In this document: positions 31,066 through 39,636 of the stretch, piece after piece
Numbering within the stretch: the first letter of the stretch is position 1
How the letters are laid out: each line of letters begins with the position of its first letter
Program-made: the position numbers and the translations under genes
NCBI RefSeq assembly: GCF_001510715.1
Contig: NZ_LMTJ01000001.1
Coordinates: forward strand, 480,471 to 544,470
DNA: 64,000 nt
Direction: 5' to 3'
From: Bacillus sp. FJAT-29814
GTDB lineage: Bacteria; Bacillota; Bacilli; Bacillales; Cytobacillaceae
Notes under the pieces: model-generated
Database searches by the model: none
What the model was told of the DNA's origin: nothing
The model's input: the letters and a program-made list of their open reading frames with translations, nothing else

Positions 31066-31245
31066 TTAGTTTTCCTCTAAACCATCGATTGGGACCAATC
31101 GACTTTCATCATGCGTCCCTCTTTGAGAAACTAATGCCATGTTGGAGGTAGTCTCGATGCTTTCAATCCAAACGGGAATGCCGTGATAGTTAACTAAAAT
31201 TTCTTCATCAGATGTGAGTATCTCTTTTACCCTATCTAGGTTCAT
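31066..31245 (-). CDS. sspH: H-type small acid-soluble spore protein, 59 aa
   Basis: The sequence MNLDRVKEILTSDEEILVNY then HGIPVWIESIETTSNMALVS matches SspH (B. subtilis MNIQRAKEIVES...YQGVPVYIQHVDE), a minor spore-core protein made in the forespore. It ends LVPIDGLEEN. The ATG overlaps the TGA of the upstream lipoprotein gene by four bases (ATGA) and has GAGAGGTG before it. This marks the host as a spore former. Confidence 0.85.
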   Translation of the reverse strand: MNLDRVKEILTSDEEILVNYHGIPVWIESIETTSNMALVSQRGTHDESRLVPIDGLEEN

Positions 31246-32075
31246 TGAATCACCTCTCTAATATTATCCCAAACTGTCACAACATTATAAGGGGACTGAT
31301 TTATCGAAAATCTTAGTTTGGGAAAGGTACGGCTTACTACAGAAAAAAGCAGACCCAATTGGCCTGCTTTTTTCAAGTTTTCCGGCAGAAACTCACCTAT
31401 TTCACCCGAAATAATCGATGTGTCCCAAGGATGCCAATAGTAGGTATTGCCGTCATACTGCAGGTCATATTTATGGGCAATTGGTTCATCGGTGTAAAAG
31501 ACCATCTCGTAATAAATGGGATCACTGTTTCCTGTATTAGGCTGGAAAGTCGGCGTTTCCTTGCTGGTACTTAAAATTTCTAGAAATCTCTTCACTTCTT
31601 CGCCGGTATTGATATCTACTATTTTTTGTGACCCATTAGGTGTGTAAGCAAGAAATATTTCGATTCGATTTACTTTTTCGATTGGCATATCCTTAAAGTG
31701 CCATTTGAATTCAGTATCATCTCTTGAGTAATAGACGCGATACCCGTTAATATCGCGGGGAGATTTAACGGCAATCAATTGTGGATAGCCTTTAATCGTG
31801 TAAATTTCTGTTCCTTTTTCATGAAATGCTGCATCTCCATTGCGAATCTTATAATTGGGATTTGAAACATTGTCAGCAACCCTAAACTTTACTTCGCCAA
31901 TCTTTTCACCAATGTACTTGGTGTCGGACAAAGTTCCGGTATATATTCCATCGTAGGTCACGCCATTCCATTTAATAAAATCAACCCATTCAATAATGGA
32001 ATTTCCTCCAAATAGCGAAGAACGACAGCCTGTTAAGAAGATCATCAACAATAGTAAGACACTCCATTTTTTCAC
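31242..32075 (-). CDS. hypothetical lipoprotein, 277 aa
   Basis: A signal peptide with lipobox (MKKWSVLLLLMIFLTGC, Cys17) predicts an extracytoplasmic lipoprotein. The mature part is beta-rich with many Tyr and Trp residues (FIKWNGVTYDGIYTGTLSDT, RVYYSRDDTEFKWHFKDMP, QYDGNTYYWHPWDTSIISGE). I do not recognise a domain. Translational coupling to sspH suggests expression during sporulation or in spores, but that is only from position. Start has GGGGTG upstream. Confidence 0.72.
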   Translation of the reverse strand: MKKWSVLLLLMIFLTGCRSSLFGGNSIIEWVDFIKWNGVTYDGIYTGTLSDTKYIGEKIGEVKFRVADNVSNPNYKIRNGDAAFHEKGTEIYTIKGYPQLIAVKSPRDINGYRVYYSRDDTEFKWHFKDMPIEKVNRIEIFLAYTPNGSQKIVDINTGEEVKRFLEILSTSKETPTFQPNTGNSDPIYYEMVFYTDEPIAHKYDLQYDGNTYYWHPWDTSIISGEIGEFLPENLKKAGQLGLLFSVVSRTFPKLRFSINQSPYNVVTVWDNIREVIQ

Positions 32076-32246
32076 GTGGCAGCACCCCTTTTTAGATTAG
32101 ACGGAGTTTTTACAATCCGGTTTCGAAGGATTGAACCGACTATATATCCTTAACCTCTTTTTCTTTATACGTTAGCTATCTTTCATTTTCCTTCTTTTTA
32201 CCGGAAAGTTATACTGATACTAAAAGTATGACTAGGAGTGTAAAAC

Positions 32247-33028
32247 ATGTTAAGCAACATAGATATTTGCACAAGCTTCATTGAGAAGGCCAAAAACATC
32301 GTCGTTCTGACAGGTGCGGGAATAAGTACGGAATCGGGAATTAAGGATTTTCGTTCCAAAACAGGGGTATATCAGCTAGCCCCTGAAACCATTCTTTCGC
32401 TCGACTATTTTTATCGACATCCGAAGGAGTTTTATCAGTTTGCAATCGAGAATCTATATCATCCTGTTGCCAAGCCAAACCGCGGTCATGAAATCCTGGC
32501 AACTTGGGAGGAGCAGGAAGGGTATCGCATATTATTACCCAGAACATCGATGGTCTGCATCAAAAGGCCGGAAGCAAAAATGTCATTGAGTTTCATGGAA
32601 CCATGAAAACTGCCTCCTGCCTGCACTGCGAAAAAATGTACGCAGCCGAGGAAATGGTTTCACGGATGCAAACAAATGAGGACTTTTATGTTTGCGACAA
32701 TTGTAATACAAAAAGGGTAGAGGATCGTTTTATTAAACCAGATGTAGTTTTATTCGGGGATGCTGGAGAGTGGTTTTCAGTCCAAGGGTTCAATACCATT
32801 CTTCGTCATATCGAGGAGGCCGATTGTCTGTTGGTGCTGGGCACAAGCCTGAAGGTCACGCCATTCTCGACCTTCCCGCAATACCGGGAGCGCGGCGTCC
32901 CCATGATCATCATTAATAAAGGAGATACACCATACGATCATGCTGATGGAACCTATGTCATTCAGGATTCCATTGGAAAAACATTGTCGGAAATCGATAA
33001 GCATCTAAACGAAGGACCAAAATCTTAG
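32247..33028 (+). pseudogene. Sir2-family NAD-dependent deacylase, one-base frameshift
   Basis: ATG 32247 (AGGAGTG site) encodes a sirtuin N-terminus: VVLTGAGISTESGIKDFRSK and the region to ILATWEEQ. The frame then fails and stops at 32606. The next frame supplies the rest without a gap: GRVSHIITQNIDGLHQKAGS, EFHGT with the catalytic His, the zinc cysteines in SCLHCEKMY and YVCDNCNT, and LVLGTSLKV. A single lost base near 32500-32530 explains it. The protein is inactive as read unless the base is a sequencing error. Confidence 0.87.
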
Positions 33029-33044
33029 AGAGAGATGAGGTTGT

Positions 33045-33698
33045 ATGAGGGTTATTGGCATTGATTTATCTGGACCAAGCAATCACAAGGATACAGTTTT
33101 AACGATTTTTGAAAAACAAGAGGATCAATTAATTTTTATTAAGCTGTTAAGCGATATCAGCGATTGGGAGATATTAAACGAAATTCACTCTCAAAGTCAG
33201 TTGGATGAGGTGGTGGTTGGAATCGACGCCCCACTATCCTATCAAGACGGCGGCGGAGACAGACTAGGTGATAAAGCATTAAGGCAGTTTATCGTTTCAT
33301 TGGGGATGAAGTCCGGATCGATCATGACTCCGACAATGACCAAAATGGTCTATCTGACGTTGAGGGGGATTAGGCTTAGCAGGGAAATTGATAATCTAAG
33401 AACCCCAAATCCGACTTCAATCGTGGAAGTGCATCCGGGTGCCGTAATGGGGTCACGGCTTTCACGAGAGGACTTTGAGCATGTTTTACATTACAAACAA
33501 AACGTCACTGCAAGGTCTTTTATAAAAAATTGGTTTGAGCTGCAGAACCTGAGGCATCTTCCTGATTTTATCGAAAAAGAAAGTCATTTTATTGATGCCT
33601 GTGCCGCTGCTTTGGGGGCTTGGCACTGGAAGGAGTTAAAACCGAGATGGCTGTTTCCAGCTGAACCGCTCCTGCATCCTTATGATTATTGTTGTTAG
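33045..33698 (+). CDS. DUF429-family protein (RNase-H-like fold), 217 aa
   Basis: The pattern GIDLSGPSNHKDTVLTIF at the start, VVVGIDAPLSYQDGGGDR in the middle and SHFIDACAAALGAWHW near the end matches DUF429, a family with an actin/RNase-H-like fold, conserved acidic residues and no settled function. It begins 16 bases after the sirtuin remnant, probably co-transcribed. ATG 33045 with GATGAGG. A long terminator follows at 33763. Confidence 0.8.
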   Translation: MRVIGIDLSGPSNHKDTVLTIFEKQEDQLIFIKLLSDISDWEILNEIHSQSQLDEVVVGIDAPLSYQDGGGDRLGDKALRQFIVSLGMKSGSIMTPTMTKMVYLTLRGIRLSREIDNLRTPNPTSIVEVHPGAVMGSRLSREDFEHVLHYKQNVTARSFIKNWFELQNLRHLPDFIEKESHFIDACAAALGAWHWKELKPRWLFPAEPLLHPYDYCC

Positions 33699-33762
33699 GC
33701 TCCGTTTGAATTTTATACCAGCTGATTTTTTCCTAAATAAGCCACGCGTAGAAAGATAACCA

Positions 33763-33800
33763 AAAGGCATGAATCGATAAGAGATTTGTGCCTTTTTTTT
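33763..33800 (+). terminator. intrinsic terminator
   Basis: A 13-bp stem (AAAGGCATGAATC/GATTTGTGCCTTT, two wobble pairs) with a 7-base loop and T8 run. Confidence 0.85.
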
Positions 33801-33896
33801 ATGACTTTGATATGACCTTTACATGACAAACTACACTCTAACTTCGTGACTTTTTTTCCTTATTATCGAACTATCAAGAAAAAGGAGATGGAAATC

Positions 33897-34748
33897 ATGT
33901 TTAAGAATTTAAGTTCATTAGCAAAGAGTATGATTTTTACGGTTATTGTCATCGCTTTGGCGGGCTTGTTTTCTCAATTGCCGGGAATAAGCGGGGAAGT
34001 GTATATGTTCTCACCAGTTATTACGGTGCTGATCATGATGTTTATTGTCACCCGTGATGGATACAGTAAATCAGGATGGGTTCCACTTGGAGTTCATAAG
34101 CTTGGGCTGAAAAAATGGGGATTTGCGTTCGTTGCTCCGGTTGTTGTTCATCTGGTTGGATATAGTATTCTATGGGTTTCGGGTATAGGGGAAATCACAA
34201 CTGCCAACCTAAAAGGCATGAGCCCGGTTACTATGATAATGGCGACGATCCCAATGCTGTTAATCTACACTGTGACTTTTTCACTTTTTGAGGAAATCGG
34301 CTGGCGCGGCTATCTTCTCCCACATTTGCAGCGTCTTGGCAATATTCGTGCGTTAGTCCTGTCTGGATTCATTCATGGCTGCTGGCACCTGCCGCTTATC
34401 CTGCTTACTGATGTTTACCATGCTGAAGGAAGCCGTTGGGTGGTGATTCCGCTATTTCTCGTATCATTAACGATTGTCGGAATTTTGATTGGGCATGTAC
34501 GAATGGCTACAAATAGTGTTTGGCCGGCGGCCATAATCCATGCTGTCCACAACGTGGCTTGGGCCCGCTTTGCATTATTAACTGAAAGTGATTCTTCGTA
34601 CGCGGAAATCCTGACAGGAGACACTGGCATCGTTCAACTGGTTCTTTACGGAGCTGTTGCTGTTCTTATTATCAGGAATATGAAAAAGGGAACCCAGGTT
34701 GTCAACCGGAAAGGAATGATTTTTCGAAATAGTAAGACTTTAATGTAA
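33897..34748 (+). CDS. CPBP-family intramembrane metalloprotease, 283 aa
   Basis: A polytopic protein with about eight hydrophobic segments. Motif 1 FEEIGWRGYLLP (Glu-Glu, Arg) and motif 2 IHGCWHLPLIL (His) are those of the CPBP/Abi (Rce1-like) glutamate-type proteases, followed by the third region IIHAVHNVAW. Bacterial members mature or degrade membrane peptides and are sometimes bacteriocin self-immunity factors. No bacteriocin gene is nearby. ATG 33897 was chosen for its spacing from AAAGGAG; ATG 33888 abuts that site. Confidence 0.85.
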   Translation: MFKNLSSLAKSMIFTVIVIALAGLFSQLPGISGEVYMFSPVITVLIMMFIVTRDGYSKSGWVPLGVHKLGLKKWGFAFVAPVVVHLVGYSILWVSGIGEITTANLKGMSPVTMIMATIPMLLIYTVTFSLFEEIGWRGYLLPHLQRLGNIRALVLSGFIHGCWHLPLILLTDVYHAEGSRWVVIPLFLVSLTIVGILIGHVRMATNSVWPAAIIHAVHNVAWARFALLTESDSSYAEILTGDTGIVQLVLYGAVAVLIIRNMKKGTQVVNRKGMIFRNSKTLM

Positions 34749-34784
34749 TGGGTAGTTTATACTATTTTAATAGGTAATATATGG

Positions 34785-34790
34785 TATAAT
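34785..34790 (+). promoter_or_regulatory. extended -10 of the following membrane-protein gene
   Basis: TGG-TATAAT lies 27 bases before ATG 34818; no good -35 is present. The CPBP gene therefore is probably not needed for transcription of the next gene. Confidence 0.4.
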
Positions 34791-34817
34791 TAAAGAAAAA
34801 AGGGTAGGGTGACCTCT

Positions 34818-35864
34818 ATGGTGTTAAAAAGGACTCTAAACCGAAATGTATTGCTGATACTGCTCCTGTTTGTGTTAGCTGCAAATTATTCTTTATACCA
34901 TACTGCATTTGGAGACATGGCATTACCAAAAAATACTAATATAATGGTTTTGGCATCGATGATAGATTTGGCCTTGATTGCTCCGGTATTATTTTTGACA
35001 TGGAAACGAAAATTGAATTGGAAAAACCTCATTTTGGGGATTGCCGGTGGTCTGGTTTTGGTCCGATTCCTGATTCCGATGGAGTATTTGGCTCCATTTG
35101 AAGCGATCACATGGGTCGGGTTTGCCGTTGAAGGCGGGTTGCTCCTGCTGGAGATTTTGGTTCTCGTTTCTTTGTTTCAATATATGCCGAACATCGTCCG
35201 TTCCGTAAAGGAAAGTTCGCTGCCGGTACTGTATTCTTTTTCAACAGCCGTAGAAAAGCAGGTCAAGTCCTACCCGATTATTCGCGTTATTTGCTCAGAA
35301 ATGCTCATGTACTACTTTGCTTTCACGACATGGCGAAAGAAAACGCCTGTCGGTCCTAATATGTTTACCTTGCATCAAAAATCCAGTTTAATCGCGTTTC
35401 AAATCATGCTGATTCATGCGACTGTACTTGAAATGGTTGGACTCCACTGGTTGTTTCATGATAAGTCAGTAGTATTATCGATTATTATGCTGATTCTGAA
35501 CGTTTATACGGTTATTTTCTTTTTGGGCGACATTCAGGTTGTGCGTCATAATCCGTTGGTGGTGTCAGAGGAGAACATTTATGTCTCGCTTGGACTAATG
35601 AAACGAATGAAAATCAATTTGTCAGACATTGAAGAAATCATTGAAGAACCAGCTCAATTAAAACAAAAGCTTTCCAAAGATACTATCGATTTCATTGCGC
35701 GAGATATGGAAGAAGTCCATCCCGATGTTATTCTAAAATTAAAGCAACCTCTCGAAGCGACTTTGATTATGGGGATGAAAAAACAGTATTCAAAGGTTGC
35801 GATTCGCGTGGACGATCCGATGAGATTTAAACAGGTTTTAAAAGAAAAAATTGAAAATATGTAA
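34818..35864 (+). CDS. hypothetical membrane protein with cytoplasmic C-terminal domain, 348 aa
   Basis: About seven hydrophobic segments occupy residues 10-245 (first VLLILLLFVLAANYSLYH, then IDLALIAPVLFLTW). A soluble domain follows (about 255-348: YVSLGLMKRMKINLSDIEEI, TLIMGMKKQYSKVAIRVDD). Relatives in Bacillus are sometimes labelled beta-carotene monooxygenase, which the sequence does not support: there is no iron-ligand His pattern of that family. The C-terminal part resembles PH-like membrane-protein tails. ATG 34818 was preferred to GTG 34809 because AGGGTAGGG is well spaced. Function unknown. Confidence 0.7.
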   Translation: MVLKRTLNRNVLLILLLFVLAANYSLYHTAFGDMALPKNTNIMVLASMIDLALIAPVLFLTWKRKLNWKNLILGIAGGLVLVRFLIPMEYLAPFEAITWVGFAVEGGLLLLEILVLVSLFQYMPNIVRSVKESSLPVLYSFSTAVEKQVKSYPIIRVICSEMLMYYFAFTTWRKKTPVGPNMFTLHQKSSLIAFQIMLIHATVLEMVGLHWLFHDKSVVLSIIMLILNVYTVIFFLGDIQVVRHNPLVVSEENIYVSLGLMKRMKINLSDIEEIIEEPAQLKQKLSKDTIDFIARDMEEVHPDVILKLKQPLEATLIMGMKKQYSKVAIRVDDPMRFKQVLKEKIENM

Positions 35865-35874
35865 AATGAATTTG

Positions 35875-35906
35875 CTGCCAGGGGGAGACCCTTTGGCAGT
35901 TTTTTA
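35875..35906 (+). terminator. intrinsic terminator
   Basis: The 11-bp stem CTGCCAGGGGG/CCCTTTGGCAG (two wobbles), 3-base loop, T6 run. Confidence 0.85.
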
Positions 35907-35935
35907 TTTTTTCAAAAATGTTAAACCCACATTAA

Positions 35936-35956
35936 TTAATCTCGATATGAGATTAA
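35936..35956. promoter_or_regulatory. palindrome upstream of the asparagine synthetase gene
   Basis: TTAATCTC-GATAT-GAGATTAA is a perfect 8-bp inverted repeat 94 bases before the ATG. It may be an operator; no family can be named. Confidence 0.35.
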
Positions 35957-36049
35957 ATTTATATAAAACGAATATTGTTTAGATTAAAAGTCATTACATA
36001 TGATGAAAATCATCTAAGGTTATGAATTTTTAAGAAAGAGGGATGCATC

Positions 36050-37900
36050 ATGTGCGGTATTACAGGTTGGGTTGATTGGAGACAGGATCTCACGAAACAG
36101 CAGGACACCATTAGAAAGATGACAGAAACCCTAAGCAAGCGGGGGCCGGATGACTCCAATATTTGGTCTGCCCCGCAAGTGGCACTTGGTCATAAACGGT
36201 TAGTTGTTGTCGACCCCATTGGAGGCAAACAGCCGATGACCAAATTGAAAAACGGGCATACCTATACGATGGTTTATAACGGTGAACTTTACAATACGGA
36301 AGATATTCGCAAGGAGTTGCTGAAGAGTGGACATCGTTTTGAATCACACTCTGATACAGAAGTGTTATTGACGGCTTATATGGAGTGGGGCGAACAATGT
36401 GTTGACCACCTGAATGGCATTTACGCATTTGCCATTTGGGACCATGTCAAACAAAGGCTATTTATGGGCCGGGATCGCCTCGGTGTCAAACCGCTTTTTT
36501 ATAAAGAAGGAAATGGCTCGCTGCTGTTCGCGTCGGAATTAAAAGCCGTCCTCGCTCATCCGTCAGTAAAGCCGGAAGTAAACCGGGAAGGGCTGCAGGA
36601 GATTCTTGCATTAGGGCCATCGCGAACACCGGGCCACGGCGTGTTTCACGGGATTTACGAACTCAGGCCAGCCCACGTCCTCATTTATGATAAAAATGGA
36701 GCCAGAATCAGAAGGTACTGGAATGTGGAAAGCAAAGAGCATCCTCATTCACTATCTGAGACCATAGAACAGGTAAGATTTCTGGTCAAAGATGCTGTTG
36801 AGCGTCAATTGGTAGCGGATGTTCCGGTTTGCACATTTTTGTCAGGCGGAGTGGATTCCAGTGCCATCAGCGCAATTGCCAGCGACTTTTTCAACAAGGA
36901 AGGGCGGGGCACGCTTCATACGTTTTCCATCGATTATGAACGAAATGATGAATTTTTCAAAGCGACATCGTTTCAGCCTGACCGAGATAAGCCTTGGATT
37001 GAAAAAATGCAGCAGTTTTTAGGGGCGATTCATCACTCAGAGGTGATTGATAACAACGAGCTAATCGGTCGCTTAGAGGATGCCGTTTCGGTTAGAGATT
37101 TGCCGGGGATGGCAGATGTGGATTCATCCCTATTGTGGTTTTGTGAACGAATCAAGCAGGACTATACGGTCGCGTTGTCGGGTGAATGTGCCGATGAGAT
37201 TTTTGGCGGATACCCATGGTTTTACCGAAAGGACCTGTTGCAAAGAGAAGGTTTTCCGTGGATGCAATCCTTGGATGAACGGCAGCAGGTGATAATCCCT
37301 TCTTGGCAGCAGAAATTACATTTAAAAACTTATGCTATGGACCGTTATCATGAAACGCTGCAAGAGGTGCCGGAACTTGATGGAGTGACTTCATTGGAAG
37401 CTCGGCGCCGCGAGATGTTTTATCTCAATATGACTTGGTTTATGGCGGCGTTGTTGGAGCGGAAGGATCGCATGAGCATGGGGGCTAGTCTGGAGGTTCG
37501 CGTCCCGTTTGCGGACCATCGCCTGGTCGAGTATGCCTGGAATATTCCGTGGGACATGAAAATGCTGAATGGCCGTGAGAAGGGGTTATTGCGAAAGGCA
37601 CTGGAAGGTGTGCTTCCCGATGATGTCTTATACCGGAAAAAGAGCCCTTATCCAAAAACCCATCACCCTGAATATACCAATCTCGTAAAGAATAAGCTGA
37701 ACTCTATCCTTGACCAAAAATCTTCCCCAATCCTTGAATTAGTCTCCAAACAGAAGCTCAAAGACATTATCGCTTCAAACGGCTCATCGTTTAAAACCCC
37801 TTGGTTCGGGCAGCTCATGACCGGTCCGCAGTTGCTCGCATATTTTATTCAATTAAATAGTTGGCTAAAGCAATATAAGGTTAATATCCTGGACACTTAA
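36050..37900 (+). CDS. asnO: glutamine-hydrolysing asparagine synthetase, AsnO-like, 616 aa
   Basis: Makes asparagine from aspartate, glutamine and ATP. The N-terminal Ntn amidotransferase begins MCGITGW, leaving Cys2 as nucleophile, with KRGPDD and YNGELYN for glutamine binding. The C-terminal synthetase has the PP-loop FLSGGVDSSAISAIAS near 265 and ALSGECADEIFGGYPW. At 616 residues it matches B. subtilis AsnO (sporulation-linked) better than the longer AsnB. It is monocistronic with a GAAAGAGGG site. The asnO symbol is by similarity of length and pattern only. Confidence 0.88.
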   Translation: MCGITGWVDWRQDLTKQQDTIRKMTETLSKRGPDDSNIWSAPQVALGHKRLVVVDPIGGKQPMTKLKNGHTYTMVYNGELYNTEDIRKELLKSGHRFESHSDTEVLLTAYMEWGEQCVDHLNGIYAFAIWDHVKQRLFMGRDRLGVKPLFYKEGNGSLLFASELKAVLAHPSVKPEVNREGLQEILALGPSRTPGHGVFHGIYELRPAHVLIYDKNGARIRRYWNVESKEHPHSLSETIEQVRFLVKDAVERQLVADVPVCTFLSGGVDSSAISAIASDFFNKEGRGTLHTFSIDYERNDEFFKATSFQPDRDKPWIEKMQQFLGAIHHSEVIDNNELIGRLEDAVSVRDLPGMADVDSSLLWFCERIKQDYTVALSGECADEIFGGYPWFYRKDLLQREGFPWMQSLDERQQVIIPSWQQKLHLKTYAMDRYHETLQEVPELDGVTSLEARRREMFYLNMTWFMAALLERKDRMSMGASLEVRVPFADHRLVEYAWNIPWDMKMLNGREKGLLRKALEGVLPDDVLYRKKSPYPKTHHPEYTNLVKNKLNSILDQKSSPILELVSKQKLKDIIASNGSSFKTPWFGQLMTGPQLLAYFIQLNSWLKQYKVNILDT

Positions 37901-38038
37901 CCACAGAGCACCAGGCCGTACCCAGTCTTGGATCAAAGTCCACCGAATTAAAAACTGGTTTCTCATTTAAATTAATACTATAATAACCTCACGGGACAAA
38001 CTATTTAGAATATTGCAATTAATACCTTGGAGGTTAGA

Positions 38039-38440
38039 ATGGAAATAGCCAAAAGAAGTCAGCAGATTGCGGATACTCCGGTTTGGAAACATATTGGTAT
38101 GGAAATAAAGAAGTCAATACCAGGATATTCGGAAGTGGAATTAAAAATTACACCACAATTGTTGCAAATCCACGGAAGTGTTCACGGTGGAATTCAGGCT
38201 ACGTTAATTGACGCTGCCGTCGGAACAGCATTAACGCCGATGCTTGAGGAGCATGAGGCAGCATCAACAGTGGAATTGAAAACCAACTTTTTAAGACCCG
38301 GAAAGGGTGAAACATTAATCTGCAAAGGAAGGATTAAACATAAAGGGAGAAATCTTGTGTTGGGCGAAGCTGAAATCATTAATGAAATGGGCAAATTAAT
38401 AGCTTCTGGCACCGCAACTTATATGATTGTTAGAAAATAA
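38039..38440 (+). CDS. PaaI-family hotdog thioesterase, 133 aa
   Basis: A single hotdog-fold domain: HGSVHGGIQATLIDAAVGTA at 52-71 is the PaaI/4HBT-type motif (with the catalytic Asp and N-terminal His-Gly-Gly), STVELKTNFLRPG follows. Such enzymes hydrolyse acyl-CoA or aryl-CoA. ATG 38039 was chosen (TTGGAGG 6 bases upstream); the upstream TTG is inside that site. It ends at a hairpin shared with cydB. Confidence 0.85.
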   Translation: MEIAKRSQQIADTPVWKHIGMEIKKSIPGYSEVELKITPQLLQIHGSVHGGIQATLIDAAVGTALTPMLEEHEAASTVELKTNFLRPGKGETLICKGRIKHKGRNLVLGEAEIINEMGKLIASGTATYMIVRK

Positions 38441-38454
38441 AAAATATCTGAATC

Positions 38455-38482
38455 AAAAAAGCCAGGAAATCCTGGCTTTTTT
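38455..38482. terminator. bidirectional terminator between thioesterase and cydB
   Basis: A perfect 12-bp stem (AAAAAAGCCAGG/CCTGGCTTTTTT) with a 4-base loop. Confidence 0.88.
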
Positions 38483-38582
38483 GGCTCCTATCAATAATAG
38501 GTCAGATTTTCGGCATTGGACTCATCTTGTTCTTGATGGTTTTGTTATATTTTCATGGAATGAAAAAGTGAACAAGATGATC

Positions 38583-39620
38583 TTAATCCTTTTTTGCTTT
38601 TAAATACCGTTTATCCTTCATAAAAAGGCTCCAAAAGTAGAAGAAACCAGGGAATAGGATGGCGAAACCAACAATATACGTGATAAATACCACTCGGAAT
38701 GAATTGGGATCGGTAAACGCGGAGTGTATCGTGACATTTGGGTATACAATGTACGGCAAATGAGCTTTGCCGTAAACATAGCTAGCCACCAAATACTGTG
38801 CTGTCGCAGCGATTACAGTAAGCCGAGGCATGCCTTTGACCCCTTTCATAAAAGGGTTTGGAAAATATAGACCCACACCTACCAAAAGAAAAAACCCCAA
38901 AGATAGCAATAAAAGCGGCAGATTATCCAACATTCGATTGTACAACCAAGCAGCCTCATATTTTAGTGTCAGCATAATTAGAAATGCCATTAGCAATGAA
39001 ATCGGACCGAGAATTCGGCCATCGCGCAAATACACCCGATAGGCGTCCATCTCATCCGAGACTTTAGAATAATCGGCCAGCAGCAAAGATGAAAGAAACA
39101 GGCTGCTGCTGATGGCAAAACCGATAAAGGCATATTCATTTGGACTAGTAAATAACTTAACTAAATTTAGCGTAGCGTTCCCATCTTCATATTCCACGTA
39201 ATGGCCATGTGTAATAGGCAGGACACTAATTAACAGACCAGGGATGATAATGCCTGTGATCCCGGATATAACCGTTAACGGTTTTTTGTATTCCGGTATT
39301 GCATTTGAAAAGACAAGAAATGCACTTCTAAGGGCCAACAGCAGCAGGATTATGCTTCCAGGGATAAGCAAGATCGTGCCAAGTGTATAGGTGGCCTTGG
39401 GAAACAGGCTGACTAAAGCAACAACGAGCGCCACAATAAATGTGTTGGTCACCTCCCAAGTGGGTGAAAGATAGCGGTTCGCAATGTTTGTTGCTCGTGT
39501 CGTTTCGTGATTTATGTAGAACATCGACCAAAATCCCGCGCCAAAATCCATGGTAGCCATGACCGCGTAAATGAAAACGAATCCCCACAGGACGGTAATC
39601 GCAATCAGTGCATCTGGCAT
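38583..39620 (-). CDS. cydB: cytochrome bd quinol oxidase subunit II
   Basis: The 345-residue membrane subunit of the bd-type terminal oxidase. About nine hydrophobic segments; the N-terminal MPDALIAITVLWGFVFIYAV followed by MATMDFGAGFWSM is typical of CydB, and RSAFLVFSNAIPEYKK follows in mid-protein. ATG 39620 was chosen for GGGGAGGAAAACAAA upstream. It lies 16 bases after cydA. The cydCD transporter genes that follow in B. subtilis are absent; the thioesterase gene comes next, convergent. Confidence 0.9.
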   Translation of the reverse strand: MPDALIAITVLWGFVFIYAVMATMDFGAGFWSMFYINHETTRATNIANRYLSPTWEVTNTFIVALVVALVSLFPKATYTLGTILLIPGSIILLLLALRSAFLVFSNAIPEYKKPLTVISGITGIIIPGLLISVLPITHGHYVEYEDGNATLNLVKLFTSPNEYAFIGFAISSSLFLSSLLLADYSKVSDEMDAYRVYLRDGRILGPISLLMAFLIMLTLKYEAAWLYNRMLDNLPLLLLSLGFFLLVGVGLYFPNPFMKGVKGMPRLTVIAATAQYLVASYVYGKAHLPYIVYPNVTIHSAFTDPNSFRVVFITYIVGFAILFPGFFYFWSLFMKDKRYLKAKKD

Positions 39621-39636
39621 TTTGTTTTCCTCCCCT

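Noticed and set aside
32118..32145. tRNA fragment (T-arm-like GGTTTCGAAGGATTGAACC)
   Set aside because: No acceptor or anticodon stem can be drawn around it; the similarity is short and coincidental.
35971..36006. Sigma-E promoter before asnO
   Set aside because: An ATATT -35-like element is present, but no CATACANT-type -10 lies at the right spacing.
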